Assembly (NCBI GenBank): GCA_947579605.1
Contig: OX388313.1
Span: forward strand, 31,251,214 to 31,315,213
Direction of reading: 5' to 3'
From: Athripsodes cinereus
Lineage: Eukaryota; Arthropoda; Insecta; Trichoptera; Leptoceridae
Length of the DNA stretch: 64,000 nt
A program made the position numbers and the translations under genes. Each line of letters begins with the position of its first letter. The first letter of the stretch is position 1. Below, piece after piece: positions 42,140 to 52,540 of the stretch. Below the pieces are notes generated by a model. It was not told the DNA's origin, did no database searches, and was given only the letters and a program-made list of their open reading frames with translations.

Positions 42140-42865
42140 AATCAATTAATTTTTGATTTGCTACAATAAATTTCAAACAACAACTTAAATTGCTATTTTA
42201 TATCAGTTTCGTTTAACATAATAAAATAATTTCAATTGTATTGATATGATTGATGAGGATTATCACTTAAAAGTTATTATTATAATATTTCACCCTGTAA
42301 TAATTCAATTAAAACTTGGCTGTAGCAATAATAATTCTACCACCGCCCCACATTGGGAAAGCTACAACCCTCACTAAACTTTGCTAATTACAAAATATTA
42401 CTTCCTTGCACTTTCAAATTCACATTGTTTGAAAATTTTCATTATCAATTGGTGAAAAGCTTGTCTTGTTTAATTTCGCTTCAAACGCCTATACCTCGTA
42501 CTTACAGATAGATCATAATGTTTACAATACCTATATCTATTCATCTATTTTACATCTTTTATGTTTTTTTTTGACTTGATACTCTGTAGAGAAACGTTAC
42601 TTTTTTTATTTTTTGATACATTGAACGGCTTTAAAAGCCTTTGATGTGAAAAATACATTTATACAACAACTGAAAGAAAAAAATACACATTACAAAAACA
42701 CTTTTAGTTTATGTAGGAATAACATACATAATAAGATACTGTAATACAAGTACATTGATTAATGTGTAAGTAACTATAAATAATTATACATTAACACAAT
42801 AGTCATTAGTAACTACATTAACACACAGTAAGTAAGATAAAATAAATAAAAATACTTTGAAGTAT
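42140..42865. other. no recognised feature
   Basis: AT-rich; nothing supported was seen. Confidence 0.35.
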
Positions 42866-42869
42866 ATTT

Positions 42870-42970
42870 CTTTATTTATTTTTAGTCCAGCTACATGTAA
42901 AAAACATGCAAGTTTTCTTCTCCGTTCTAATAAAAATTAAGACATTCATGATGAGTCACAGTATGAAACT
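42870..42970 (-). mobile_element. (TAG)n-tail SINE-like element fragment
   Basis: TCCAGCTACATGTAAAAAAC, ATGCAAGTTTTCTTCTCCGT, AATTAAGACATTCATGATG. Confidence 0.5.
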
Positions 42971-43064
42971 GTTGTACACTTGAGCTTTCAGAAACACAAA
43001 GGTTGAAACTCTAATGTCAAAGTAGGTAAATAAATAACTTATAGCTGACTTAAAAATTTAAAAT

Positions 43065-43389
43065 ATCTTACTTACTTTACTTTTCGTATGGCTCCGGATA
43101 ATTACGATATTTACTTTTCGTCTTGGCCCATGTGGGTTGCGTCCTGGTATCACAGTTTTGGCTCCAGTCTCGTCAGCCAGTCCACCGCCTCCGGAGTCGC
43201 CTCATGAATGTCCTGGAGGCCACCATTGAACTTTTTGAGCTGGCAGTCCTGCACTATGTGCCTTATTGTCTGCTCAGCTCCACACTCGCAATCAGGGTTG
43301 TCCCTTTTCCCCCACCTCCAGAGTGAGTGGTTGCAGCAGCCCTGCTCCGTTCTCACCCTGTTCTGCTGCACCCAAACCCTTCGGGGCAA
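43065..43389 (-). pseudogene. LINE C-terminal Cys/His domain
   Basis: The frame 43150-43389 (minus) reads RVWVQQNRVRTEQGCCNHSL, WRWGKRDNPDCECGAEQTIR, HIVQDCQLKKF, then EAVDWLTRLEPKL and a stop. C-x-C-x(7-8)-H-x(4)-C is the small zinc-binding motif near the C-terminus of many LINE pol proteins (I/Jockey-like groups). The UTR ends in AAGTAAAGTAAGTAAGATA. A nearly identical 3' end sits at 54150-54295 on the other strand. The copy is short but undamaged, so it may be recent. Confidence 0.7.
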
Positions 43390-43394
43390 GTCAA

Positions 43395-44110
43395 AACCTG
43401 GTACTCGAGCTTATTTGTATTGGTATTGTTTTAGTAACTTTGTATAATTATTATATTTAAATGAACTTTTCACTACCGCGGTTTTGATAGAGCGTCTACC
43501 ATTTACGAGCAATTATCTAAAGCTTATTAACAAGTATATGTGATCTAGAAATAATTATATAGTGAATGTCAAAAATATAAACTAAGTGTTTTATACGTCA
43601 CAGAAAGTTTTACGGGATATCAAAAAACTTACAGATAACAATGGAAGACCTTTTCTTTGCCTTGATAAATGATAAATGAATGGGTGAATTTAATTTGGAC
43701 TAATTCCAGGTAGGCACTCCATGGAAAAAAGTCAATTTCAAAATGTTGCAATATTTAATGCAGTTCAACAGAAAAGTTAATATTTCTTCGAATCAAATAA
43801 ATCAGAAATATGGTTTGACATTTACAAAAAGCTGTGCATATATTTCGATTTAAATATTAATTATCCACTGCATTTGCGAGTGCTTTCTTTCAATTTTGTT
43901 TTACAAAAGCTGTATTTTTTATGCGAATGCAGTATAATGGCTGTTATAAATCAACTCCATTTAGTGACGGCCTCTGTTTGCAATGGATTGCACACCATTA
44001 GTTAAATTGCAATCTCTCGCTTGTGCACTATCGAAAAACTAAATGCACGATTATTTTTACTTTAAGTATTCTTAGTTGAGTATATTTTAGATTTTGATTA
44101 TTTGAGATTT
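43395..44110. other. no recognised feature
   Basis: AT-rich; nothing supported was seen. Confidence 0.35.
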
Positions 44111-44114
44111 TAAT

Positions 44115-44175
44115 ATTGCTATCCGGGACCTCGTGACTCAAAGGCAAGAGTCCTCCCCTACACACCGGTCTAGTA
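44115..44175 (-). mobile_element. SINE head fragment
   Basis: CCGGGACCTCGTGACTCAAA, GGCAAGAGTCCTCC, ACACACCGGTC; the tRNA-like part of the family at 3530-3775. Confidence 0.5.
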
Positions 44176-44179
44176 TAAT

Positions 44180-44850
44180 AGTATAGAGTAAATTTTAATT
44201 CGTGTTTTCTTGTTTTATTCAAATTGTATTTGTATAATTATACTTAGTTTATTTAGAATACTTAAAACTTTAGTAAAATCTGATCTAACTGTTGGATTTT
44301 TTTCAATATTTTTTATAGTCACATTTTTCAACAATATTATTCAACTCAAATAAAGCACTTTATAGGTACAAACAAAAAAGAAATACTGCTGATACATTGT
44401 CAATAGGTATATAGATTTTCAAAAATAGAATAGAATTTCATATTTGTTTGTGCTAAAAATATCTGTAGAATACTTTATCTAAAGAATTTCGACACTTTAA
44501 CTAAACGAGTACCTAACATTTTGGAAAACGTTCCATAAAATTTGAAAATATTTTGTCTCTGTTCCACTCACATACGACTAGGTAGGTACATCTCGTTCTA
44601 TTAATAGGAAGGTATGTAGATAGTAAAGTTTGCGCCACTCTATATGAATGATAGTACCCCATTATGAAGAGTTATGTTGCAAGTTGTCTCCTCTGCCATG
44701 GCAATTACACCCGAAACTCGTGCAGCGAACATTTTATAAACTTTGTGAACAAGTTTTACTACATATCGATAACTAGTCAAGTCTCGTTTGTCAAAATTTT
44801 CCATATATATAAACCTGAGCATAGTAAATACATTATCTAATAAGTATATG
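44180..44850. other. no recognised feature
   Basis: AT-rich; nothing supported was seen. Confidence 0.35.
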
Positions 44851-44854
44851 AAAT

Positions 44855-45329
44855 TCTCGTGCTACGGTGTTTGTTATCATACTTCTCCGAAACGGCTGCA
44901 CCGATTTTGATGAAATTTTGTGTGCTTATCTGGGAGGTCTGAAAATCAGCCCACATTAATTTTTCATACCCCTTAAAGTCTAGGGGGGTCCACCTCCTTT
45001 TTTTATTTCTAAATATTCTATATTTTAATTGTAACTTTATGGAAATGCATTATAAAAGATAATATTTAAATTAAATCAAACACTGTTTCATTCCACTATA
45101 CATTCCACTTCTCATAGTGGTACATATGAAACAGTGTTTGATTTAATTTAAATATTATCTTTTTATTTTTATTTTTTCTGGTGAGGCATTAAAAAATACA
45201 TACAGCCCTAAATTTTCACCCTTCGAGCATCTCAATTTTTTAATAGCGATATTAGTAATTCAATCATTTTCAACTCCGGTCGATAAATTATAACATATAT
45301 GGCAACACAACACTTGCCGGGTCAGCTAG
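44855..45329 (+). mobile_element. Helitron-like element with a nested hairpin
   Basis: Starts TCTCGTGCTACGGTGTTTGT and continues CTCCGAAACGGCTGCACCGA, a sequence type I recognise from lepidopteran interspersed repeats. Ends CACTTGCCGGGTCAGCTAG followed by T. The TC start and CTAG end with T after it fit Helitron termini, though the preceding base is T rather than A. There is no transposase frame. The hairpin at 45055-45162 is inserted in it. Confidence 0.45.
45055..45162. repeat. perfect 37-bp-arm hairpin, PLE-like
   Basis: AAAGATAATATTTAAATTAA... (45055-45091) is exactly complementary to 45126-45162. The arm end ACACTGTTT resembles the arms at 40.8 and 54.9 kb. The 34-base loop contains CCACTAT/ATAGTGG, another small stem. 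No ribozyme-like core. Confidence 0.7.
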
Positions 45330-45424
45330 TATTCCATAGATATTCTATTTATAAAATACTATATCCTAATGTAGCAGGTACTAGGTAGTATCCTATGAAC
45401 TCAGGGATGCTACTTTAAAGATAC

Positions 45425-45560
45425 AGATCATATCTTATATCTCAGGCATTGTCAATCCTGATTGACAATGCCCTAACAAGTCTCTCTCGTAAATAAATCG
45501 AATAGTAGAATTAAACATTTGTTTTATTTATATCGTTAAATATAGGCATTAACATTTTTT
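45425..45560 (+). mobile_element. PLE pseudo-LTR fragment
   Basis: AGGCATTGTCAATC and GATTGACAATGCCCT form a tight palindrome around CTG (45445-45475). AGTCTCTCTCGTAAATAAAT and AAACATTTGTTTTATTTAT follow, which match 3451-3510. It is a head-to-head junction of the same pseudo-LTR. Confidence 0.5.
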
Positions 45561-45605
45561 TTTCAAATCCGTTGCTTGTAACTTTGTTGCACAAAGTCAC
45601 CTATA

Positions 45606-45926
45606 CTGCCCTGCTAAGTAAAAACACAGTAATTACCAAACACATATATGTCAGAATCGCAGACCAAGTTTAAAACTACCTTTTTTGTGTATTTTTTCAA
45701 GTGTTAAAAAAACATACCACAGTCGTCACAAATATCTAAGATATTCATTAATTTTTGAAATATGCTTCCTTTTAATAAGCTAATTATAATATATATTTGT
45801 GACAACTGTGGAAAGTTGGTTTTTTGATACTTGAAAAATTAGACACAAAAAATTAGTTTTAAACTTGGTCTAAGATTCTGACATATATGTGTTTGGTAAT
45901 TACTGTGTTTTTACTTAGCAGGGCAG
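45606..45926. mobile_element. 321-bp inverted-repeat MITE flanked by TA
   Basis: CTGCCCTGCTAAGTAAAAAC at the left is mirrored by GTTTTTACTTAGCAGGGCAG at the right. The similarity continues inward for about 145 bases on each side (CACATATATGTCAGAATC; CAAGTTTAAAACTA). TA lies at both edges, as expected for Tc1/mariner-type targets. No coding capacity. The superfamily is inferred from the TA flanks only. Confidence 0.8.
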
Positions 45927-45954
45927 TATAGATGTAGAATATTATTTCCAAAAT

Positions 45955-46095
45955 TTTATTTTATTTATTTATTAATATCCTCACACCACATCCCAAGTGG
46001 AGTAGACAGAGACATCAAAACACCATATTAGTTTATCTTTCCATAATTTTTTCGCTTCAGCCGTATTCATGCAATTTCTCAAAGATGCATGCCAA
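45955..46095 (-). pseudogene. RTE-type LINE tail, broken
   Basis: AATATCCTCACACCACATCC, CAAGTGGAGTAGACAGAGAC, GCCGTATTCATGCAATTTCT in reverse of the family end. Confidence 0.5.
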
Positions 46096-46099
46096 TTTC

Positions 46100-46715
46100 T
46101 TTTAATACTCAATACGCTGCAATCCTCTACAATTAATCTTAAATTAATTCTCTAGAATTTCTAGAAGTAACTGACTACATTTATCTCTACCATTATTTTT
46201 TCCACTATCTTTCTTGAGAAAAACAATGATGAAGTTGCAAATTATCTCATGAGCTAATGATTTTTATACCTAATAATTTTCAGCATGCAATAGAAGTAAC
46301 AAAAGAAAGAATGAAAATATTTTTTAATAAAACAAATGAAAAATGACATTCACCAATTCTTTTGTTTTGTCTGCTGTTGTTGTTTTATTAACAATAGAAA
46401 TAATAACACTTACGATATAGATGAAATAATTATATTTATCAGGTAGATAAATTTAAATAAAAAATGGCGTTATAACATTTAATATTCTAATATTAATTTA
46501 TATTTATTCATGCTAGACACTTTATGAAAAGGTTCTTGTACGTACTATGAAAGTTTTGTCTGGGAACATTAATGAAAGAGAAATTTAACGAATTTGATGT
46601 TCAATGTAGGTTAATTTGTTAATTTGTAATTTAAAGTTTTATTAATTAACGAGTGTTTTAAGCCCTTAGCTTAGGCAAAAAATAATCAACAAAATGAAAA
46701 CTTAATAATATAGAC
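46100..46715. other. no recognised feature
   Basis: AT-rich; nothing supported was seen. Confidence 0.35.
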
Positions 46716-46854
46716 TAACTGCAAATAATAAACATGCAGGCTGTCCTCTCTGTGATAAAACTAATCGCCAAATGAATATGCTAAATGTCTTATGGCACGG
46801 AAATTAACAAAAAAAGTGGAGGACCTATTTTTTGCCGGAGATCAGAAAATAATC

Positions 46855-47100
46855 AACCATTAGGGCATATCCCACAAGTGGGGTGGCCAGCAGACCAGCT
46901 GCATGTAATAAACATGCAAGTCGTCTTCTCTGTACAAAAAAAAATTAAGAATTTCTGAACGGGTGGCAAACTTTATCGCTGAATTTGAAGTGTAAAATGT
47001 CTTTATGTTTTCGAATACCTGCCTTTTACAGGACATTCGAAAATTTAAAAGTAAGAGTGAGAGCCAATTCTTTCCCGGATGCTCCTTGGTTTATATGAAA
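46855..47100 (-). mobile_element. (TAG)n-tail SINE-like element
   Basis: TTAGGGCATATCCCACAAGT, GGGGTGGCCAGCAGACCAGC, CAAGTCGTCTTCTCTG, TACCTGCCTTTTACAGGACA, TTTCCCGGATGCTCC. The tail run is missing; a second partial copy lies just before, at 46725-46830. Confidence 0.65.
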
Positions 47101-47104
47101 TAAT

Positions 47105-47890
47105 ACGCACGGGAAAATGTAAATGTATAATAAATAAATAACTGAAACTTTTATCAGAAGTTGTGTTACACATATCAATGGAAAGTTTAAAAAGTTATAT
47201 AATTTTAAAAATATCCCACTTGTCTGATAGTTTTCACTTAGCTACTGTCCGGGAGTTTAATAAGTTTATGACGGAAGTTTTAGCATTGGGAATAAAAGCT
47301 CACATATTAAGCTCGCTTTCATACAATACTCGTATGTATGTATTGTATTATTGTTAACCTTAGCTAATATCTACTAAAAGTTTACTTACAAATGATATAT
47401 TTGTCGTTAAAGTTTAGACTTGTTATATTTTATATAATTATCTATTCTAGTTTTATTTATGTAATTATATTGTATATACACATTACATAATAAATAAAGC
47501 CATGTTTTTAATTTAATTTATGGAATATTAATATAATGGAATTGTAAAAATACTAACATAATCACTTGATAATGTAAATATAGGTTTTTAATTAATTGAA
47601 TTATTTATATAAAACATAATTTGGTTTCATTGAAACTAAAGTAACGACAAATTATGTTAATTAATTCTGTCTCTCTTTACATCTTGTCAAAATTCGTCTT
47701 TTCATATCAAATATCAATTTAAAACAAAAACCAAATGGAACAAATTCAAAATAAAAATAATCTTACTACTAAGGGCTTATTATGCCTAAGTACTTATTTT
47801 AAAATAAAAATAATCTAACAAATAACTAAGGTAAGTACCTAGGCACTTTCTTACATTAATATTGTGAAAATATTTATATAGTACTTGATA
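47105..47890. other. short unrecognised frame, possible LINE tail
   Basis: The frame 47163-47357 (ISHLSDSFHLATVREFNKFM) has no family that I can name. AATAAATAAAGCCATGTTTT near 47490 could close a retroelement. Confidence 0.25.
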
Positions 47891-47896
47891 TCGATA

Positions 47897-48115
47897 TTCT
47901 TCTTCTATACGTGTCTTGTCGGGTCTTCCTGACGTTTACGATCACCCGGGAGAAATCTTGTCCGTTCTGGGCAGCACGAAACAGCTCCTTTACATCTCTC
48001 GTCCCGGTCCACTCCCGAATGTTCTGAAGCCAGGACATTCTTCCAACCCTGTACTCTTCTCTTCTATGAGCAATTTTAGGATGGCATATTTTTCTCCTCT
48101 CATTATTTGATATTA
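47897..48115 (-). pseudogene. GAA-tailed LINE, C-terminus in open frame
   Basis: The minus strand reads NNERRKICHPKIAHRREEYR, VGRMSWLQNIREWTGTRDVK, ELFRAAQNGQDFSRVIVNVR, KTRQDTYRR without a stop, then GAAGAA. 'GR.SWL.NIREW....ELFRAA' is a familiar C-terminal signature of LINE pol proteins. Related to 28312-28440 and 4640-4720. Confidence 0.7.
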
Positions 48116-48208
48116 ATATTATAACTTGATGTGAAATTCATTTTAATACAATTCAAATAATTTCATTGATTGTATCAGCAGTAACACTTCATTTTATTAT
48201 ATACCTAA

Positions 48209-48411
48209 CTAGCGGTCCTTCCCGGCTTCGCACGGGTAGATTGGATATTTAGGAAGGATTCCTAGCTTTTTTGATAATATAGCCTATGTCACCCGTGGAT
48301 AATGTAACGGAGGAGAATCCAACAAATCAGAGATCATTCAAATCGGTACAGTCATTCTTGATTTATAAAATGGTGTAACTAACACGAGTTTCTTATATAT
48401 ATATATATAGA
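48209..48411 (-). mobile_element. 203-bp Helitron-like element
   Basis: The minus strand starts TCTATATATATATATATAAG after an A. It contains AACTCGTGTTAGTTACACCA and GTACCGATTTGAATGATCTC. It ends CCCGTGCGAAGCCGGGAAGG, ACCGCTAG before a T. The TC start, the CCCG/CGGG hairpin close to a CTAG end, and insertion between A and T are Helitron hallmarks. No replicase; non-autonomous. Confidence 0.65.
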
Positions 48412-48414
48412 TAT

Positions 48415-48940
48415 TGAGTAAAAAGTGACTTATTTAGTTTAAAATGACTCAGAATATAAAAGGCTGGAAGAAAAGCTGAGCTAAAGGGAATATTTCATTC
48501 TTTAAAATTCTACATAAAATTCCATATTGGTCAAAAACATTGGCTACACTTTAGAATAAAAATATGTTTAAACATCCTTTAAAGTGCTATTTCCTTTTAA
48601 CAACCGATTACACTATATTCATACGAACTGTGAAATGAGGTCGCAATCATACACAGTTCAGCCATACATTTATTATCATAATATTTTACTTGTGAACATA
48701 TCTAGAAATGTATTAACTCATACATTATATGAATTGTTTTGAAACAATGTATCAAACCACAAAACTGAGTATAAAGAGTTTGTGCCATAATTCAATCTGA
48801 TAAAATAATTTATCTTGGAGCTCCCGGATTCTTATTGATACCTATTCCATTATTTTATTTTAAGAAGACAAAAAACTTTCCATCTTTTAGGTGACCTTCC
48901 AGGCAATCTTCGTCCTGGTGAAGTCTCGTTCGCGGCGATG
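48415..48940. other. no recognised feature
   Basis: AT-rich; nothing supported was seen. Confidence 0.35.
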
Positions 48941-48944
48941 ATTC

Positions 48945-49225
48945 TGGATGATTTTATTTTGACGCCGTTTAACAGTACCTAGACCGTCTCAAGGGCGCCA
49001 GTGAAGAGTTCAGTTTTCAATTTGCTTCTGAAGCTGGTGACAGTCTGACCATCTCTCAATGGCAACAGTAGGCGATTCCAAGTAAGCGGTTCAACAACAC
49101 CAAAGGCCCTCTCATAGAAGTTAGACTTACCGGCTCTATCCGGCGATGTGGGCTAATCTATCACTACTCATGCGGTCCACATGGTCCCTCCAGAACCGTC
49201 TTCTCTTTCTGCTCCACCGAACGAT
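48945..49225 (-). pseudogene. L2-like LINE end joined to an RTE-like fragment
   Basis: The minus strand first gives RWSRKRRRFWRDHVDRMSSD, RLAHIAG (an RTE-like C-terminal block, about 49140-49225), then FYERAFGVVEPLTWNRLLLP, LRDGQTVTSFRSKLKTELFT, GALETV and a stop (48975-49120). The second is an L2-type end (compare 52745-52993). Two different LINE fragments abut. Confidence 0.6.
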
Positions 49226-49447
49226 ATATCTTCAGTTTTGCATATTTTTCTTATTTGTGTTATTTCAATTTGAGATATTGTAACATAGCACATTATTAAA
49301 TTAATTAGATATTGTAAACTATTATTAAATTATTTGTAAAGTAGTGAAATAGTCTCTTATTGATCACAAATAAGTACTTCGATACATTATTATATTAATC
49401 TGATGATAATTACTAAAATAGGAATGACAGTCATTTAATGAGCATCT

Positions 49448-49708
49448 CCCGTGGAGCACCCGGTAAAGAATTGGTCTCCCACTCTTCTGCGTAAGTTTTC
49501 GAGTGTCCTGTAAAAGGCAGGTGTTCGAAAAAATGAAGACATTATACATCTTAAACTCAGCGATGAGGTTTGCCACCCATCCTGAATGTCTTGATTTTAT
49601 ATTGGCACGAAGAGGACAGTTTGCATGTTTCTTACATGCAGCTGATCTGCTGGCTACCCCACTTGTGGGATATGCCGTGATGGTATAGTAGTAGTAGTAG
49701 TAGTAGTA
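49448..49708 (+). mobile_element. SINE-like element with (TAG)n tail, full length
   Basis: CCCGTGGAGCACCCGGTAAA at the start, CTTCTGCGTAAGTTTTCGAG, GTTTGCCACCCATCCTGAAT, GTGGGATATGCCGTGATGGT and (TAG)8 at the end. Nearly identical to 39892-40138. A 61-codon frame (FATHPECLDFILARRGQ) survives in both copies but has no homology that I know. Confidence 0.75.
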
Positions 49709-50154
49709 ACATAGCACATTTGTTTGGTGTGTTTGAGATATCATTGTTGCAAAGCACATTCCATATAGGTATGTATGTGATGTGTGTGACTAATGTATAC
49801 AGAGATGATAATAATGTGGCATGTATTGTGTGTGTATGTATGTAATAATATGTGTTCGCCACATTTACGAGACACTTTGAAATCACTTTGCACAGATTCA
49901 ATCCGCACATTTTATCTCAGATATAATATATGTATGTAGTTGTACATATAACAAATAGTGATAAAACATGAACACAACGTGGGCGACAATTTGAATTACT
50001 ACATTATTGTACGGGCGATAAGTTGAAAGTTTTCAATTTGCATTACTAAAACGAGTTCTTCCACGCATTGGTTCTTATTAATATTCTTACAGGTTTTGTT
50101 GTTAGTTTGCTGGATATATTAATAGAAGTATTAATATAGAATATGTTACTCCGT

Positions 50155-50410
50155 GGAGTCGTCAGTAGAAACAGGTCTCCCCTTCTTCTGTGTTTTCCGA
50201 GTGTCTTGTAAAATTCAGGTGTTCGTAAAACCTTACTTATAAGACAATTAAGATCGACAGTGCTGTCATCATTTTTGATTCTTCCACAGCGTCAATGTGT
50301 AAGTACTATTATTTATATTATAAGTGTTGAAGAAGCGAAAGAAGTATCTAAAGATAGATCTATCTGCCTACCCCACTCTGGATACGGCGTGAGGGTATAG
50401 ATAGATAGAT
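50155..50410 (+). mobile_element. SINE-like head and RTE tail
   Basis: CCGTGGAGTCGTCAGTAGAA, ACAGGTCTCCCCTTCTTCTG, TTTCCGAGTGTCTTGTAAAA is the 5' part of the (TAG)n element. GTTGAAGAAGCGAAAGAAGT and TACGGCGTGAGGGTATAG then (ATAG)n (50325-50410) is a separate RTE end. Confidence 0.5.
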
Positions 50411-50414
50411 GCTG

Positions 50415-51090
50415 GCTACTTCATTTATGGTAGATGCCTTGATGGAGTGAACTGATGTAATGTTAGATAAATTTAGCCAACAGATTTAGTGACATTCGTC
50501 ATACGTTTGGTTCAGGACAAACAATAAGTAGTGAGAGATTACCCTGAGGTCTACTGCTGCAACCATCCTCAAACATGAATAAATGTACAACTGTGTGGAG
50601 GGAAAGAAAATCGACTTGTCTCCCAATTATTCCATTATATCTACCACGTGATCTCCACTTATACTCGAAACAAATAATAATATTTCTTTGGATACCACCT
50701 ACAATACGTACAAAGAGATAGAAGTTTTCAATCTTTTGTATACAGCATAAGTGTGACCCAGATATTATCACTTCTCTCCCATATACTCGTATAATATTAT
50801 TATGTACTTAGTTACTATGGAATCGTACATTATTTTATGATTATTATAAAACTATTCATTCCACTGCGATAAAGTCAAAACCAATTATCTTCACAATACA
50901 CCTATCAGAAGGATTCACAGACTGGGAAATGAATATGGGTTCTTGGCTGATATTTTTGCCGATTCCATAACTACTTATAAAAAATCATTGACGAGCCATT
51001 TTAAGAATTCAAATCATTCATAATGTCCAGTTTTTTTCTTTTTTGGGGTTTAATTGAAGTTTATTTAAAGTACTGATATATTGTGTTTGA
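50415..51090. other. no recognised feature
   Basis: Frames here show no domain. Confidence 0.35.
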
Positions 51091-51094
51091 ATTT

Positions 51095-51525
51095 ATTGAA
51101 ATGTTTATTGTTCCTATACATAAAATTTGTTTCTAATGCCAAAATCTTTACGATTTGTGATTACAGCTAAGGTCTTTATGACTGAATTTTATTATTTTGA
51201 GTCTATCGTAATTAAAAATGCAAATATAATATGGTCTATACTTAGTGTTTGTATATGTTTAAATGTTTATTGTTCCTATATATAGAATTTGTTTCTGATG
51301 CCAAAGTGATTTAAATTTTATTATTTTGAGTTAAGCGTAATAAATACTGCAAATATAATGTGGTCTATACTTTGTGTTCATATTTGTTTAAATGTTTATT
51401 GTTCCTATACATGGAATTTGTTTTATCACGCTATGTATAATTATGTTTAATTTTGTAAAAGGCGTAAGCCGTTTATTTGTTAAAATAAAAATAAAATAAA
51501 ATAAATAAAATAAAATATGTAAATA
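51095..51525 (+). repeat. three tandem-like copies of a LINE-UTR unit
   Basis: AAATGTTTATTGTTCCTATA recurs at 51099, 51261 and 51390 (spacings 162 and 129). Shared parts are GCAAATATAAT(A/G)TGGTCTAT and GAATTTGTTTCT. It ends GGCGTAAGCCGTTTATTTGT then (AATAA)n. Confidence 0.7.
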
Positions 51526-51689
51526 CTGTGTCTCTGGCTCTGATCCAACCAAAACAGGAAGACACGAGACAACCACAAACACGAGAAGACAATCGTCTTA
51601 AGATTATACAGTATGTGATGTATATTCACATATCATGATACAATAATATGACAAATATTGGAATGAAAATTTAGAAATGACTATACTAT

Positions 51690-52075
51690 ACCATACCCTC
51701 ATACCGTATCCTAAGTGTAGTTGACAGATATAAAGAAATACAATATTGATTGTGTCATTACATACTTCCAAATTTTTTGTATTTTCTAATACGACCACGT
51801 AGATTTCTATTCATTTATTTATTTATTCATTCTTCACTTTACATTGATTAAAAACAATTACATAAAAGGTAAACATTCAAATTAAATACAATCAATATTC
51901 AGAGGGCGAGTTTATCGCAAAGGCACGATCTCTCTTACGCGGCCGTCTTTGAGTATTTGATCGAGCCACGTAATTTTTGAAAGTCCGCGCTTTTTTCCCT
52001 TCTTTCAGGTAAATAAATTTTCTTCTTCATATCTTTACTCAATTCAATTCACGTGAAACTTAAAAATATCATGTT
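51690..52075 (-). pseudogene. RTE-type LINE remnant interrupted by a CR1 tail
   Basis: TACCCTCATACCGTATCCTA then TAGTTGACAGATATAAAG (51700-51740) is the RTE end. GGCCGTCTTTGAGTATTTGA and CGAGCCACGTAATTTTTGAA (51940-51985) continue it. Between, 51805-51935 is a family A tail: (TTTA)n, CTTCACTTTACATTGATT, GAGGGCGAGTTTATCGCAAA. Confidence 0.6.
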
Positions 52076-52130
52076 AGATGGCAGTTACAAGATGTAGGCA
52101 CTTGTTTGTTGATAACCTTCAAGTGGAATA

Positions 52131-52375
52131 AATATTAAAATGATAAGAGTTAAATACTGTTACTTTCACTTATATAAATTTTTATTTTGGCAGAGGCTTT
52201 TCGGACTTAGTCCATCGTCAGTGCCGTCAACTTAGAAACAGTTTCTAAGTTGACGGCACTGACGATGGACTAAGTCCGAAAGGCCTCTGCCAAAATAAAA
52301 ATTTATATAAGTGAAAGTAACAGTGTTTAACTCTTATCATTTTAATATTAATAAAAATGAACTTTCATAAGGTTA
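52131..52375 (+). mobile_element. PLE 219-bp palindrome plus frame start
   Basis: 52131-52239 and 52241-52349 are reverse complements over 109 bases with two mismatches, around a single A at 52240. Each half has CTGACGA, one extra T, a GGAC/GTCC stem and GAAA (plus 52259-52281; mirrored at 52199-52221), then CCTCTGCCAAAATAAAAAT. Eight bases past the right arm a frame opens as MNFHKVTTEKIEY (52357). The identity between arms implies a young or gene-converted structure. PLE assignment is inferred from the shared motifs. Confidence 0.7.
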
Positions 52376-52399
52376 CCACCGAAAAAATAGAATACATGG

Positions 52400-52540
52400 A
52401 ATAAATATTTATTTATTTTTTACTGTACATTGATTACAAGCAAATTCACACAAAAATGCATTTAAAACAATAAAAATCATACAATCAATATACAGAGGGC
52501 GAGTTTATCGCAGAGGCGCGACTTCTTCCAACTGAGTGTA
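52400..52540 (-). mobile_element. CR1-like family A tail
   Basis: ATTTATTTTTTACTGTACAT, AATATACAGAGGGCGAGTTT, ATCGCAGAGGCGCGACTTCT, TCCAACTGAGT. Confidence 0.75.

Noticed and set aside
49503..49688. 61-codon frame conserved with the copy at 40.0 kb
   Set aside because: Conservation follows from recent copying of a short element; the frame is broken in other copies and has no known homology.
49364..49759. Minus-strand frame with a run of tyrosines
   Set aside because: It is the (TAG)n tail of a SINE-like element read on the other strand.
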